This document shows, piece by piece, positions 54,893-63,951 of a stretch of 64,000 nucleotides of DNA. The stretch covers positions 27,561 to 91,560 of the forward strand of contig QCCQ01000005.1 in the NCBI GenBank assembly GCA_003278875.1, written 5' to 3'. Both the position numbers and the translations under genes were made by a program. How positions within the stretch are numbered: position 1 is the first letter of the stretch; each line of letters opens with the position of its first letter. Under the pieces are notes generated by a model. That model saw only the letters and a list, made by a program, of their open reading frames with translations, made no database searches and had not been told where the DNA came from. This DNA is from Prochlorococcus sp. AG-347-L21. GTDB lineage: Bacteria > Cyanobacteriota > Cyanobacteriia > PCC-6307 > Cyanobiaceae.

Positions 54893-55072
54893 GTGATTAA
54901 ACCTTTTTCCAATCTTATTTATAAAAAAAAAGATAGAAATTTTTCTTCTTCAAAAAGTGAGCTTAAGAAAGAAGAAAACGTCAAATCTAAACCATTAATA
55001 ATATTTGGCTTTATAATCTCATTGACTTCCATCTTTTTACTTTTATTCACCATAAATAATAAATTTGGATGA
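54893..55072 (+). CDS. Small hypothetical membrane protein (59 aa)
   Basis: GTG start. A basic, Ser/Lys-rich N-terminus followed by one membrane helix at about 35-52 (PLIIFGFIISLTSIFLLL). Typical of the single-helix proteins in this region. Confidence 0.45.
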   Translation: MIKPFSNLIYKKKDRNFSSSKSELKKEENVKSKPLIIFGFIISLTSIFLLLFTINNKFG

Positions 55073-55142
55073 TATATGAGTAAATAGAACTATTACCTGG
55101 GAACAAATATGTCCTATTATTAATTTAAAAATAACTAACTAA

Positions 55143-55259
55143 ATGGCTTTTAAAGAAGGGGGGATGGCATCGGGTCTTCTTATCATCGCAGTATCAATCG
55201 TTTTTGCTGCAGGTTTTGGATTTTTAGTCTTGCATTTTGTACCTGGAACTCCTTTTTAG
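55143..55259 (+). CDS. Small hypothetical membrane protein (38 aa)
   Basis: MAFKEGGMASGLLIIAVSIV then FAAGFGFLVLHFVPGTPF: a single glycine-rich membrane helix with a short polar start. Glycine spacing could allow close packing against other helices, as in photosystem subunits, but no such identity can be shown. Confidence 0.5.
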   Translation: MAFKEGGMASGLLIIAVSIVFAAGFGFLVLHFVPGTPF

Positions 55260-55291
55260 GTTATCCAACTGAATTTGATTCACAAAATATC

Positions 55292-55615
55292 TTAAATATT
55301 TACAGCTTCTAAATCCTGCATTTGGTTATCATTAGGATTAGATTTCTTCTTTAATCGATAGGCATAAACTAAAGATCCTATAGCTATGGTACTAGAGGCA
55401 AAAATCCCCGATATGAGTATCAAGGCAAAAAGTCCTCCTATTAGGCCCCCTTTTAATCTGAGCAAATTTGATTTAATTAGAAGTATTGATAAAAAAACAA
55501 TAGTGGCTTTAAGAGAAGAGATTTTTAGAAAAGTAAATGGATAAAAAGGATTCAACAACATTTTTGGCGGAATATAATTTAGATTGATTCTAAAAATAAA
55601 TTTAAAAAACCGCAT
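55292..55615 (-). CDS. Hypothetical membrane protein, start uncertain
   Basis: The frame reads 107 aa from an ATG at 55615, but that ATG lies directly after a hairpin terminator. A shorter form from TTG at 55465 (57 aa, starting before RLKGGLIGGLFALILISGIF) is better supported: it has the glycine-rich helix and the polar tail ending DNQMQDLEAVNI. Function unknown. Confidence 0.45.
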   Translation of the reverse strand: MRFFKFIFRINLNYIPPKMLLNPFYPFTFLKISSLKATIVFLSILLIKSNLLRLKGGLIGGLFALILISGIFASSTIAIGSLVYAYRLKKKSNPNDNQMQDLEAVNI

Positions 55616-55618
55616 AAA

Positions 55619-55640
55619 AAAAGACTCAAATGAGTCTTTT
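55619..55640 (-). terminator. Rho-independent terminator of the 45-aa gene
   Basis: AAAAGACTC (55619-55627) pairs with GAGTCTTTT (55632-55640), loop of four bases. The A-rich left flank makes a T-run on the minus strand, after the gene at 55665-55802. Confidence 0.7.
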
Positions 55641-55664
55641 AAAATCTATATTAAATATGAAAAT

Positions 55665-55802
55665 TTATGCATCAGGGTCAAAATTCTTTAGGTTTGGGCC
55701 TGCCACAAGACCAACAAGGCCAAAAAGGACTAAAGAACCAATTCCAAAGCCTGCTGCCCATGGGTTGAAACCACCTAAAGCAAAAGAAGCTAATAAATTC
55801 AT
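55665..55802 (-). CDS. Small hypothetical membrane protein (45 aa)
   Basis: From the ATG at 55802: MNLLASFALGGFNPWAAGFG then IGSLVLFGLVGLVAGPNLKN and DFDPDA-like acidic end. One hydrophobic, glycine-rich helix. A longer frame exists upstream but begins with an unlikely polar N-terminus. Followed by a clear terminator. Confidence 0.5.
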   Translation of the reverse strand: MNLLASFALGGFNPWAAGFGIGSLVLFGLVGLVAGPNLKNFDPDA

Positions 55803-56002
55803 GATTTTAAAACATAATATCTCCGAGTTAGCATACAGATTTTTATGAAAAATATATCTATATTGAGACATTTCTTCGTAATTATTAGAATCGTTTAACT
55901 ATCCTTTAAAAAAAATCCACAAAAATTTTTTTTTTTGCTTTATTATCGAGGCATAACCATTTTGTTGGCGCACTTTAATATCAACAAGACTGTTTTTTTC
56001 AA

Positions 56003-56380
56003 ATGACTTCCAAATATACCTTTATTTATGATGGAGAATGCCCATTCTGCAACCATTTTGCTGAGCTCCTTGAGATCAAAAGCAAGTTAAATATTAAAAT
56101 TTTGGATGGTCGTAAAAATTTAACTCTAATTAAATCCCTCCTAGATAAAGGTTATGACCTAGATAAAGGAGCTATTCTCCTGAAAGATAAAGAGATCTTT
56201 CATGGGGCAGATGCAATTAATACTATTTGCAAACAGATAAATAATCCCTCGAATAGTTTACTTTTAATTCTTTCTAGATTGTTTAAATCAACTAAACGAA
56301 CAAATTTGATATTTCCTTTACTAGTTAGAGCCAGAAGATTTGCACTGATATCAAAAGGTATATCAATATCCCTAGTTTAA
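56003..56380 (+). CDS. DCC-family thiol-disulfide oxidoreductase (YuxK-like)
   Basis: 125 aa. The hallmark is the N-terminal DGECPFCNHF (CxxC, with the preceding Asp of DCC/DUF393) plus the later HGADAINTI (GxxA core). The family is presumed to catalyse thiol-disulfide exchange. No membrane anchor. Preceded by 200 bases without a gene, which hold only AT-rich sequence. Confidence 0.85.
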   Translation: MTSKYTFIYDGECPFCNHFAELLEIKSKLNIKILDGRKNLTLIKSLLDKGYDLDKGAILLKDKEIFHGADAINTICKQINNPSNSLLLILSRLFKSTKRTNLIFPLLVRARRFALISKGISISLV

Positions 56381-56487
56381 AAATAAAAACTTTCTAAATA
56401 TTAAATAACATATTTATAAGCTTCTGTATCAATAAATGATAATTGATTATTTCTTAGCTAGAACTAGGTGGTAACAACAAGCATTAA

Positions 56488-56673
56488 ATGATAGAAAACT
56501 TCAATCCCTTTATTTCATTGGGCGGTGATAACCAAAAAGTTAATCATATGGCTGAAGCGGCACTTGAAATGAATTTAACTTGCAATGATTTAAAGAAGGA
56601 TTTAAATTTAACTGATGGTGATGTAGTGGATATGTTGCAACTAGTCATGGATAGGTTTAAAAATAGTAATTAA
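56488..56673 (+). CDS. Hypothetical small protein (61 aa)
   Basis: ATG start preceded by a purine-rich AGGTGG region. Helical, acidic (MIENFNPFISLGGDNQKVNH, DVVDMLQLVMDRFKNSN). No family recognised. Confidence 0.5.
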   Translation: MIENFNPFISLGGDNQKVNHMAEAALEMNLTCNDLKKDLNLTDGDVVDMLQLVMDRFKNSN

Positions 56674-56718
56674 GTTTATATTTTTATCTTTTAATCGCTA
56701 TGTATCTATTATTTTTTA

Positions 56719-57021
56719 ATGAAAACAATACAAATTGAGTTTTCGAAATATGAATTAGTTAACTTTTTATGGCCTGAATTGATAGAAGACTACGGATTTG
56801 ATAAAGCCAGAAAAATAGTTTCTCAAGCTATTGACTTACAAAAAATGAATGGGACTAAAAATAGCACCATTCCAATCATATTTTCAGGAACAGGAGGATT
56901 AGCGCTAATACCAATACAAATGCTAGAAAAAGAAAACTTTGAGATTAGTTATAAAGAAAATCAAGTTTTAATATTTAATCTAAAAAGAAAGTCATTTCAA
57001 ATCTTAAATGAAGCAAACTAA
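56719..57021 (+). CDS. Hypothetical protein (100 aa)
   Basis: ATG start. Soluble; MKTIQIEFSKYELVNFLWPE, then a glycine-containing turn SGTGGLALIPIQML, and a beta-rich C-terminus. No domain recognised. Followed after 66 bases by the MBL-type gene. Confidence 0.55.
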   Translation: MKTIQIEFSKYELVNFLWPELIEDYGFDKARKIVSQAIDLQKMNGTKNSTIPIIFSGTGGLALIPIQMLEKENFEISYKENQVLIFNLKRKSFQILNEAN

Positions 57022-57087
57022 TCTAAATTAGTAATTTCTCGATAAAGCCAAAAGTACCTTATAGTCAAATAAAACAATTAATTGATA

Positions 57088-57804
57088 ATGACTTTTGAAG
57101 CGACCTACCTTGGTTCAAATGGTTGGCTTATAAAATTTGAAAAGACCAATTTAATTATTGATCCTTGGCTCAAGGGAGATTTAATATTCCCTCCAGGTGA
57201 GTGGTTTTTTAAAGGAACATTAGAAGAAGAAATTTCAATGGATAAAAATATAGATATTATTTTGTTAACCCAAGGATTACCTGATCACTGTCATGTTCCA
57301 ACATTAGAAATGTTCAGAAAGGATATTCCTATAATTTGCCCTAGAAGTGCTGTTGAAACATTAAAAAATATTGGTTTTAGTTCAATTAAAGTGCTTAAGC
57401 CAACTGAAAAGACAAATCTTTTTAATTTAAGTTTTGAAGCAACCGCTGGGGCTCCAGTGCCACAAATAGAAAATGGATATATTGTTAAAGACGATCTAGA
57501 TAATGGGTTTTATATTGAACCCCATGGATATCTCGATGAAAATTTAAACAAGCAAAGTCTTGATGCAGTAATTACTCCTACAAAAAATTTAGAATTACCG
57601 CTAGTTGGTTCTTTTGTAAAAGGTGCTGATGTAATCCCTAAATTGATTAACAAATTCAATCCAAAATATATACTTTCAAGCACCATAGGCGGAGATGCCA
57701 AATATTCAGGTTTTTTAAATAATTTTATTTCAGTTCAGGATTATGAAGAGGAATTAGATTGTAATCTTGTAGATCTAAAGAGTATGCAATCTATTATGAT
57801 TTAA
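57088..57804 (+). CDS. MBL-fold hydrolase with an atypical metal-binding motif
   Basis: 238 aa from the ATG. The N-terminal YLGSNGWLIKF and IIDPWL motif (a Zn ligand Asp) fit the metallo-beta-lactamase fold. The usual HxHxDH is replaced by QGLPDHCH in LLTQGLPDHCHVPT, so two of the first three His are missing; EPHG near 150 and SSTIGGDAKYSG are as I recall in a cyanobacterial and plant subgroup with QGLxDHxH. The substrate is unknown. Confidence 0.75.
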   Translation: MTFEATYLGSNGWLIKFEKTNLIIDPWLKGDLIFPPGEWFFKGTLEEEISMDKNIDIILLTQGLPDHCHVPTLEMFRKDIPIICPRSAVETLKNIGFSSIKVLKPTEKTNLFNLSFEATAGAPVPQIENGYIVKDDLDNGFYIEPHGYLDENLNKQSLDAVITPTKNLELPLVGSFVKGADVIPKLINKFNPKYILSSTIGGDAKYSGFLNNFISVQDYEEELDCNLVDLKSMQSIMI

Positions 57805-57875
57805 ATCGATCAAAAAAGATCTTTAATTAAGTCATTTGGCTTGAAAGTAAATCTACTTTAAAAGGAGCTTAAAAA

Positions 57876-58241
57876 ATTCACTCATTTTTTATTACCTCAA
57901 TACTTTTATTAGCTTTAAATAGTAGCTATGTATGTGAAAATTCAAAGCTTAATCTTGTTATGAGAAATAATATTAATGGAGACTTTTCCATAGTAGAAAA
58001 GATATCTGAGTTAAAGCCTGGAGCATTTATAAATATAAATTGGAATAAAAAAAAACTTATGCTTCCATATTCTCTAAGAAAAGATTATATTTCCTTTACA
58101 GATAAAAAATGGGACTGGAGGTATCAATTTAATAAGGACGGATCACCTGATATTAATAATCCTTCTTTATACGAACTACTACCTTCTGGGGAGATTAAAA
58201 CACATTTTTGTGAAATAGAAGATAATGAGCCAAACTTATAA
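57876..58241 (+). CDS. Hypothetical exported protein, probably starting at ATT
   Basis: The first ATG (57960) gives 93 aa, but the frame is open from 57873 and encodes a clear hydrophobic signal sequence (HSFFITSILLLALNSSYVCE) upstream. No ATG, GTG or TTG lies there. ATT at 57876 is preceded by AAGGAG at 57862-57867 with eight bases of spacing. The mature part has LPYSLRKDYISFTDKKWDWRY and a C-terminal acidic end. Function unknown. Confidence 0.6.
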   Translation: MHSFFITSILLLALNSSYVCENSKLNLVMRNNINGDFSIVEKISELKPGAFININWNKKKLMLPYSLRKDYISFTDKKWDWRYQFNKDGSPDINNPSLYELLPSGEIKTHFCEIEDNEPNL

Positions 58242-58291
58242 TTTCAAAATAAGTATTCTAGTTATTTTAACTTCTGAACTCCTTTGTAAAG

Positions 58292-60898
58292 ATGAACAAT
58301 CCAAAAACCCAAAATAATATTTCAAAATATGTAAAACTTGAAGATTACAAATTTTTTGATTATGAAATTCCAGAAATCTTTTTGGACTTCGTAATTAAAA
58401 AAAATGCTGTAAATGTCACGACCAAACTAAAATTGATAAAAAAAAATAAGAATACCAGAAATCTAATTCTTGATGGTACGGATATTTTAATAAAAAAAAT
58501 ATTTATGGATGACTCACCACTGGGAAAGCAATACTACAAAAAACAAAAAAATAACTTAAAAATTGAAAATATAAACAAAGATAATTTTGTATTAAAAATA
58601 GAAGGAATAATTAAACCGAAGGAAAATACATCCCTTTTAGGAATGTATGAGAGCAATGGAATTATAACTACGCAATGTGAGGCGGAGGGATTTAGAAGGA
58701 TAAGTTTTCACTCTGATAGGCCTGATATTCTAAGCAAATACACCGTGAGAATTGAGGCAGACAAGAATGATTACCCTGTCTTACTTTCAAATGGTAACAT
58801 CGTAAAAGAAAATAATCTTGCAAATAATCGACATGAAATAATTTGGGAAGACCCATATCCGAAACCCTCATATCTATTTGCATTGGTAGCAGGGAAACTT
58901 AGTTGTGTAAAAGACAATTTCATAACAAAATCGAATAAAAAAGTAAAAATAAATATTTATGTTGAGTATGGCGATGAAAAATATGTTCAACATGCAATAA
59001 ATTCCTTACGGAAATCTATGAAGTGGGACGAGGATAAATATAACCTTGAATACGATTTGTCATTGTTCAATATTGTGGCAGTCAGGCACTTTAATATGGG
59101 AGCAATGGAAAATAAAAGTCTCAATATTTTTAACTCAAAGCTAATACTCGCTAATTCTGAAACAACAACTGATGAAGAATTAGAAAGAATAGAGGCTGTG
59201 ATCGCCCATGAATACTTCCATAATTGGACGGGGAATAGAGTGACTTGTAGAGATTGGTTTCAACTATCTCTAAAAGAGGGTTTAACAGTATTCAGGGATC
59301 AACAATTCACTGCAGATGTTCATAATCGAGAAATCAAGAGACTTGATGATGCAAAATTTCTTAGAAGAAACCAATTTAGAGAGGATTCTGGTCCAACATC
59401 GCATCCTGTAATGCCTCAAAAATATCAAGAAATAGACAATTTCTATACGACCACGATTTACGAGAAAGGAGCAGAAATAATTAGAATGCTTAATAAGCTT
59501 GTAAAAGATGAAAACTTCTATAAAGGATTTAGTAATTACATCTCAACATATGATGGAAAGGCTGCAACAATAGACCAATTTGTCGATAAAATTTTAGAGC
59601 ACAATAAGGAAATCGATCCTGAAAAGTTCAAAATCTGGTACAAGCAAAATGGGACCCCAAAAATTAAATTCAAGAGAATCTGGGATCAAACAGGAGAAAA
59701 ACTTACAATTGAAGCCACACAAAGTAATCCACTAAAGAAGAACACATATAATAATTTACCTCTAATAATTCCTATAAATCTGGCTATATTTTGCAGTGAT
59801 AATAAAACGATAGAAAAAACAGTTGTTTTAAAAACAAAAAAACAAGAATTTATTTTTAAGAATATAAGATCTCACCTCCAAATTCCTTTAGTAACTTATT
59901 TTCGCGAATTCTCTTCACCTGTTGACTGGGAATCAGACACTACCTTGGATGAAAAATTTTTAATCTTAAAATATGAAAAAGATTTTTTTACACTATCTAA
60001 TACGGTAAAAGTATTTTATAAAAAAATTATTTTATGCAGATTAGATGAAAAACCAGATCATAAAATCGAAAATAAATTGATAAGCACCTTAATATCATTT
60101 ATAAAAAATAAAAATATTAATTTATCCCTTTTATCAGAATTACTAAGTATTCCGACATTTGCTGAAATTGAATCGGAGATAGAAAATATAGACCCTTTAA
60201 AGATATATAAAACTATTGACGAATTAAATCATTTATTCGGTACCAAATTAAAAAAAGAATTACATTTTAAGCTCCAAGAAATAGAGAAAAATCTTGATAA
60301 GGTTTGGCCAGAAGGTAAAAATGAAAGAAAACTAATCGAAACTATTTGGAAACTACTTTTAAGCAGTGATGATAGGGAAATTAAAGGCAAAATAATTAAT
60401 TATGTCGATAGTAATTCGATGACGCTAGCAAAAGCTGCAATGAATTCTTTCAGTAGAATTAATTGTCCTGAAAGAAAAATTATTTCAAATATATTCTTCA
60501 AAAAATGGAAAAATAATAGTGTCGTTTTGGATAGTTGGTTCTCATTTAATGCATCTATAGAAATAGATGAAAAAAAAAGCAGCATTGAAAAATTATTTGA
60601 AAACAAGTTTTTTGATTCAAAATCGCCAAACACTTTAAGAGCTATATTAAATTCATTCGTAACAAGAAATTGTACTTTTCATGCAAAGGATGGTTCTGGT
60701 TATAACTATATTGCAAAAAAGATAATTGACTTTGATAAATTAAATCCAATAGTAATTTCCCGTTTTATAAAAGTATTTAGTAGATATAATTATTATTCAG
60801 AACCTTACAAGAGTAATATGATAGAAACAATAAAGCAGATTAAAAAAAATAAACTATCAAAAAATACTAAAGAAGTTTTAGATGAAATAATGGAGTGA
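58292..60898 (+). CDS. pepN: Aminopeptidase N (M1 family)
   Basis: 868 aa. Zinc metalloaminopeptidase that removes N-terminal residues from peptides. Catalytic elements: GAMEN exopeptidase motif in FNMGAMENKSLN, and the zinc site AHEYFHNWTGNR followed by the third Glu in SLKEGLTVF. The length matches bacterial PepN. Starts at ATG 50 bases after the preceding gene; single gene. Confidence 0.95.
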   Translation: MNNPKTQNNISKYVKLEDYKFFDYEIPEIFLDFVIKKNAVNVTTKLKLIKKNKNTRNLILDGTDILIKKIFMDDSPLGKQYYKKQKNNLKIENINKDNFVLKIEGIIKPKENTSLLGMYESNGIITTQCEAEGFRRISFHSDRPDILSKYTVRIEADKNDYPVLLSNGNIVKENNLANNRHEIIWEDPYPKPSYLFALVAGKLSCVKDNFITKSNKKVKINIYVEYGDEKYVQHAINSLRKSMKWDEDKYNLEYDLSLFNIVAVRHFNMGAMENKSLNIFNSKLILANSETTTDEELERIEAVIAHEYFHNWTGNRVTCRDWFQLSLKEGLTVFRDQQFTADVHNREIKRLDDAKFLRRNQFREDSGPTSHPVMPQKYQEIDNFYTTTIYEKGAEIIRMLNKLVKDENFYKGFSNYISTYDGKAATIDQFVDKILEHNKEIDPEKFKIWYKQNGTPKIKFKRIWDQTGEKLTIEATQSNPLKKNTYNNLPLIIPINLAIFCSDNKTIEKTVVLKTKKQEFIFKNIRSHLQIPLVTYFREFSSPVDWESDTTLDEKFLILKYEKDFFTLSNTVKVFYKKIILCRLDEKPDHKIENKLISTLISFIKNKNINLSLLSELLSIPTFAEIESEIENIDPLKIYKTIDELNHLFGTKLKKELHFKLQEIEKNLDKVWPEGKNERKLIETIWKLLLSSDDREIKGKIINYVDSNSMTLAKAAMNSFSRINCPERKIISNIFFKKWKNNSVVLDSWFSFNASIEIDEKKSSIEKLFENKFFDSKSPNTLRAILNSFVTRNCTFHAKDGSGYNYIAKKIIDFDKLNPIVISRFIKVFSRYNYYSEPYKSNMIETIKQIKKNKLSKNTKEVLDEIME

Positions 60899-60912
60899 TT
60901 TTTTGATGATAT

Positions 60913-61134
60913 TTAACTAAATTTAATAATAACGATTGTAACTATTAATAATAAAATAAATATAATATACTTATAGATAAAAATATAATTAAATACGTTT
61001 TTATTATTATCTTTATTCCACTTTTTATTTACGTATTCCTTAGTTATAAATTTATTAGGTCTACCACAATATAAACACGTTGGGGAAGTTTTTAAAATTA
61101 AATTTTTACATTGGGGGCACTTTTTTTTTTCCAT
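60913..61134 (-). CDS. Small zinc-ribbon membrane protein (73 aa)
   Basis: N-terminal CPQCKNLILKTSPTCLYCGR carries two CxxC pairs of a zinc ribbon, and a C-terminal helix (IIFILLLIVTIVIIKF) anchors it. Function unknown. Converges on pepN with 14 bases between. Confidence 0.65.
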   Translation of the reverse strand: MEKKKCPQCKNLILKTSPTCLYCGRPNKFITKEYVNKKWNKDNNKNVFNYIFIYKYIIFILLLIVTIVIIKFS

Positions 61135-61292
61135 AATTAAATTTTACTGAATAAAATTTAAATCAGAAACAATAAATAAAATAAGTAATTTATATTTTAT
61201 ATTTTGATTAATTAAATATCATTGCAAAAAAAAAATTGATTCTAACTATTTAAAAAAATTCAATATAATGAAAAATTAGTATTTGGTTTGAA

Positions 61293-61454
61293 ATGTTTGC
61301 TATTGCACTTGGAATGTCCCCTATCGAAAAAATCACTGTTGCAATATCTGCTTCAATTTTTTTAATAGCCTTTACATGGGTATCGATTAAGGGAGATTTA
61401 AGAAAAATTGCTAATGAACTTATTGAAGATAATGAAAATAATCAGGATAATTAA
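61293..61454 (+). CDS. Small membrane protein with an acidic tail (53 aa)
   Basis: ATG start. One membrane helix (about 12-33, KITVAISASIFLIAFTWVS) and a charged tail (DLRKIANELIEDNENNQDN). No family recognised. Confidence 0.55.
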   Translation: MFAIALGMSPIEKITVAISASIFLIAFTWVSIKGDLRKIANELIEDNENNQDN

Positions 61455-61467
61455 AAAATCTTTTAAC

Positions 61468-61668
61468 CTACTTTGCATGCAAACTGGGATAATCAATAAT
61501 ATGCCTAATTTCTTTTAGAGAAGAACCATAGATTTTCTCACCATTTAGGTGAACACCAATCCATTTTTCCTTTTGATTAATAAAATTACTTTTAATAGTA
61601 TCCCTCTCGAGACAATTTTTATTATCCCAATTTAAAGTTATATCCCAACCTTTGTAATTTTCTATCAT
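61468..61668 (-). CDS. Hypothetical small protein (66 aa)
   Basis: ATG start. MIENYKGWDITLNWDNKNCL and KEKWIGVHLNGEKIYGSSL suggest a small beta-rich soluble protein. Unknown family. Converges on the small gene at 61293-61454. Confidence 0.5.
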   Translation of the reverse strand: MIENYKGWDITLNWDNKNCLERDTIKSNFINQKEKWIGVHLNGEKIYGSSLKEIRHIIDYPSLHAK

Positions 61669-61761
61669 TGAGAAAGAGACAACATACTTAAATCATACCC
61701 ATAAAGACTTAGAAGAAAAACAAAGGAAATAAGTATTTTTTTCGTTATTTTTATTTAATAT

Positions 61762-62937
61762 TTATGTAGTACTGACTTTTATTTTAAGGGCAGCTTCATC
61801 TGCATTTTTTCTAGCCAAGTTAATATCAGAATTTGATGAGAGAACAACACCCATTCTTCTGCCTTTTCTGGAAACTGGTTTGCCAAATATGAGCACTTTG
61901 GTCTTTTCAAATTCTAATGCTCCATTAAGACCCTCATAAATAGGGTTTAGATACTCTTTGTTAGAGAGTATAACTCTGGTTGCAGAGGGTTCTATTAGAT
62001 CTATTCGCGGTATTGGTAAATTTAAAAAAGCCCTTAAATGCAATTCAAATTCATTAATATTTTGACTAACTAATGTAACCATACCAGTGTCGTGTGGTCT
62101 TGGAGATAATTCTGAAAATATAACCTCACTTCCTTTTATAAAAAATTCTACTCCGTATAATCCTGCTCCATTAAGGTTATTTAATATTCTACTAGTCATT
62201 TTCTTAGCTTTAATAATTAAGGCCTCCTTAATCTCTAAAGGTTGCCAACTACATTGATAGTCTCCATTAGATTGAAGATGTCCAATTGGTAAACAAAAAA
62301 TATTTTCACCATTTTCTTTTCTTACAGTAAGAAGAGTAAACTCACAATCAAAATTAATAAATTCTTCAATAATTACACCTTTAACCTTTCCTCTTGAATT
62401 TGCTTGTGCCTGTTTCCAAGCATTTTGTAAATCATTTTTTGTTTCAACCAAACTCTGACCTTTTCCTGAAGAGCTCATTAAAGGCTTTAGTAAAAGTGGG
62501 AATCCAATTTCATCTGCTTTTTTTTCTAAATCATCAAATTCAAAAATATACTCAAACTTTGCAGTTTTTATTTTTAATTCTTTAGAGGCTAAGTCTCTAA
62601 TTTTATCTCTATTCATTGTAATTTCTACAGTTCTGGCATTGGGAACAATATTGAATCCTTCATTCTCGAGTTCTTTTAGGGCTTCAATTGAAAGTGCCTC
62701 TATTTCTGGGACAACATAGTCAGGCTTAAATTCTTTTATAACATTTTTTAAAATATTTTTATTTCCCATATCAATTACTCTTGAATAATCAGCAACTTGC
62801 ATTGCAGGAGCTTTTTCATATCGATCAATTGCGACAACTTCTAATCCTAATCTTTTGGATTCAATTACTAATTCTTTTCCAAGCTCGCCACTACCAAGTA
62901 ATAAAATTCTCTTTTTAGAAAAAATTGATTCTTTCAT
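61762..62937 (-). CDS. purT: Formate-dependent phosphoribosylglycinamide formyltransferase
   Basis: 391 aa ATP-grasp enzyme. Makes FGAR in purine synthesis from formate without folate. The sequence RILLLGSGELGKELVIESKR at the N-terminus, KPLMSSSGKGQS, EEFINFDCEFTLLTVR, and the metal-binding FSELSPRPHDTGMVTLVSQ region are diagnostic. Twelve bases separate it from the upstream small gene at 62949-63206, so the two are probably co-transcribed. Confidence 0.95.
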   Translation of the reverse strand: MKESIFSKKRILLLGSGELGKELVIESKRLGLEVVAIDRYEKAPAMQVADYSRVIDMGNKNILKNVIKEFKPDYVVPEIEALSIEALKELENEGFNIVPNARTVEITMNRDKIRDLASKELKIKTAKFEYIFEFDDLEKKADEIGFPLLLKPLMSSSGKGQSLVETKNDLQNAWKQAQANSRGKVKGVIIEEFINFDCEFTLLTVRKENGENIFCLPIGHLQSNGDYQCSWQPLEIKEALIIKAKKMTSRILNNLNGAGLYGVEFFIKGSEVIFSELSPRPHDTGMVTLVSQNINEFELHLRAFLNLPIPRIDLIEPSATRVILSNKEYLNPIYEGLNGALEFEKTKVLIFGKPVSRKGRRMGVVLSSNSDINLARKNADEAALKIKVSTT

Positions 62938-62948
62938 ATTTATAAAAC

Positions 62949-63206
62949 TTATTCCTCATCACCAGAAGGTTGTGAAGATGTATCATCTGTAATTTTTTTA
63001 TCTTTAGAATAACTAAATAAAATATTTCTACCAAACCAATTTTGGCTTCGCATGCGATTATTCATTGATCTTGAAATTGCTCCTAAAAAAAAGATTCCAA
63101 TCATTGCCCAAATAATTCTTTCTAAAGCAATTGCAGGTGAAAAAGCTTGACCGGAATTAATAATTTCAGTAAGTGGGTCTAAAGGGTCCAAATTTAAACT
63201 GATCAA
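62949..63206 (-). CDS. Hypothetical membrane protein (85 aa)
   Basis: TTG start. The N-terminal region includes LDPLDPLTEIINSGQAFSPA, followed by a helix at about 30-45 (IIWAMIGIFFLGAIS) and a Ser/Asp-rich tail. Function unknown. First gene of the unit ending in purT; divergent from the glutathione peroxidase gene. Confidence 0.6.
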   Translation of the reverse strand: MISLNLDPLDPLTEIINSGQAFSPAIALERIIWAMIGIFFLGAISRSMNNRMRSQNWFGRNILFSYSKDKKITDDTSSQPSGDEE

Positions 63207-63336
63207 TAATACTAATTATAAATGGTTAAATAGATGAAAAATTAAAACTTACAAAAGAAATAACCAAAACTACCATATAAATTAAACACAATAAAGCCTA
63301 TACAATGCTATCTTCAAAGGGTGATTTTTTTAAGAC

Positions 63337-63816
63337 ATGCAAGTTGATGTGCAAAATACTACTGTTCTTTCCGCAGACGGATCATCCATAAAACTTGGTG
63401 AATATTCAGGGGAAGTAATTTTAGTTGTTAATGTAGCTAGTTATTGCGGAAATACTGCTCAGTATGAGGATCTTCAAAAGCTACATGATTTATATTCAAG
63501 CAAAGGCCTAAGAATACTTGCATTCCCTTGTAATGATTTCGGAAAACAAGAACCCGACTCTCTTTCAGAAATAAAAGATTTTTGCACAACAAAATATGGA
63601 GTTAAATTTGAAATCTATGAAAAAGTTCATGCCAAAGGCAACACCACAGAACCATACACTACCCTTAACAAAGTAGAACCTGAAGGAGATGTTGAATGGA
63701 ATTTCGAAAAGTTTCTGATAGGGAAAGATAGTAAAGTAATTGCAAGATTCAAGCCAGGTGTTAAACCATTTGACGAAAACTTAATAGCAGCTATAGAAGT
63801 AGCTTTAGATCTATAA
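63337..63816 (+). CDS. Glutathione peroxidase-like protein
   Basis: 159 aa. Reduces hydroperoxides using thioredoxin or glutathione. The active-site Cys37 lies in VNVASYCGNTAQYEDL, the Gln/Trp partners in AFPCNDFGKQEP and WNFEKFLIG, so the catalytic set is complete. Second peroxidase of the window besides the 2-Cys peroxiredoxin at 2.2 kb. Confidence 0.93.
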   Translation: MQVDVQNTTVLSADGSSIKLGEYSGEVILVVNVASYCGNTAQYEDLQKLHDLYSSKGLRILAFPCNDFGKQEPDSLSEIKDFCTTKYGVKFEIYEKVHAKGNTTEPYTTLNKVEPEGDVEWNFEKFLIGKDSKVIARFKPGVKPFDENLIAAIEVALDL

Positions 63817-63951
63817 CAATCTTCTTATAATTCAAATTAAAATATTAATAATTAAAGACTTTTTATATTTAATTAAAAAATAAGCAAATAATTTTAAAAA
63901 TTCTTTTTTTAGTATTCAAGCCTGTCTAGTATTCTTTGTTTATTTTAAATC

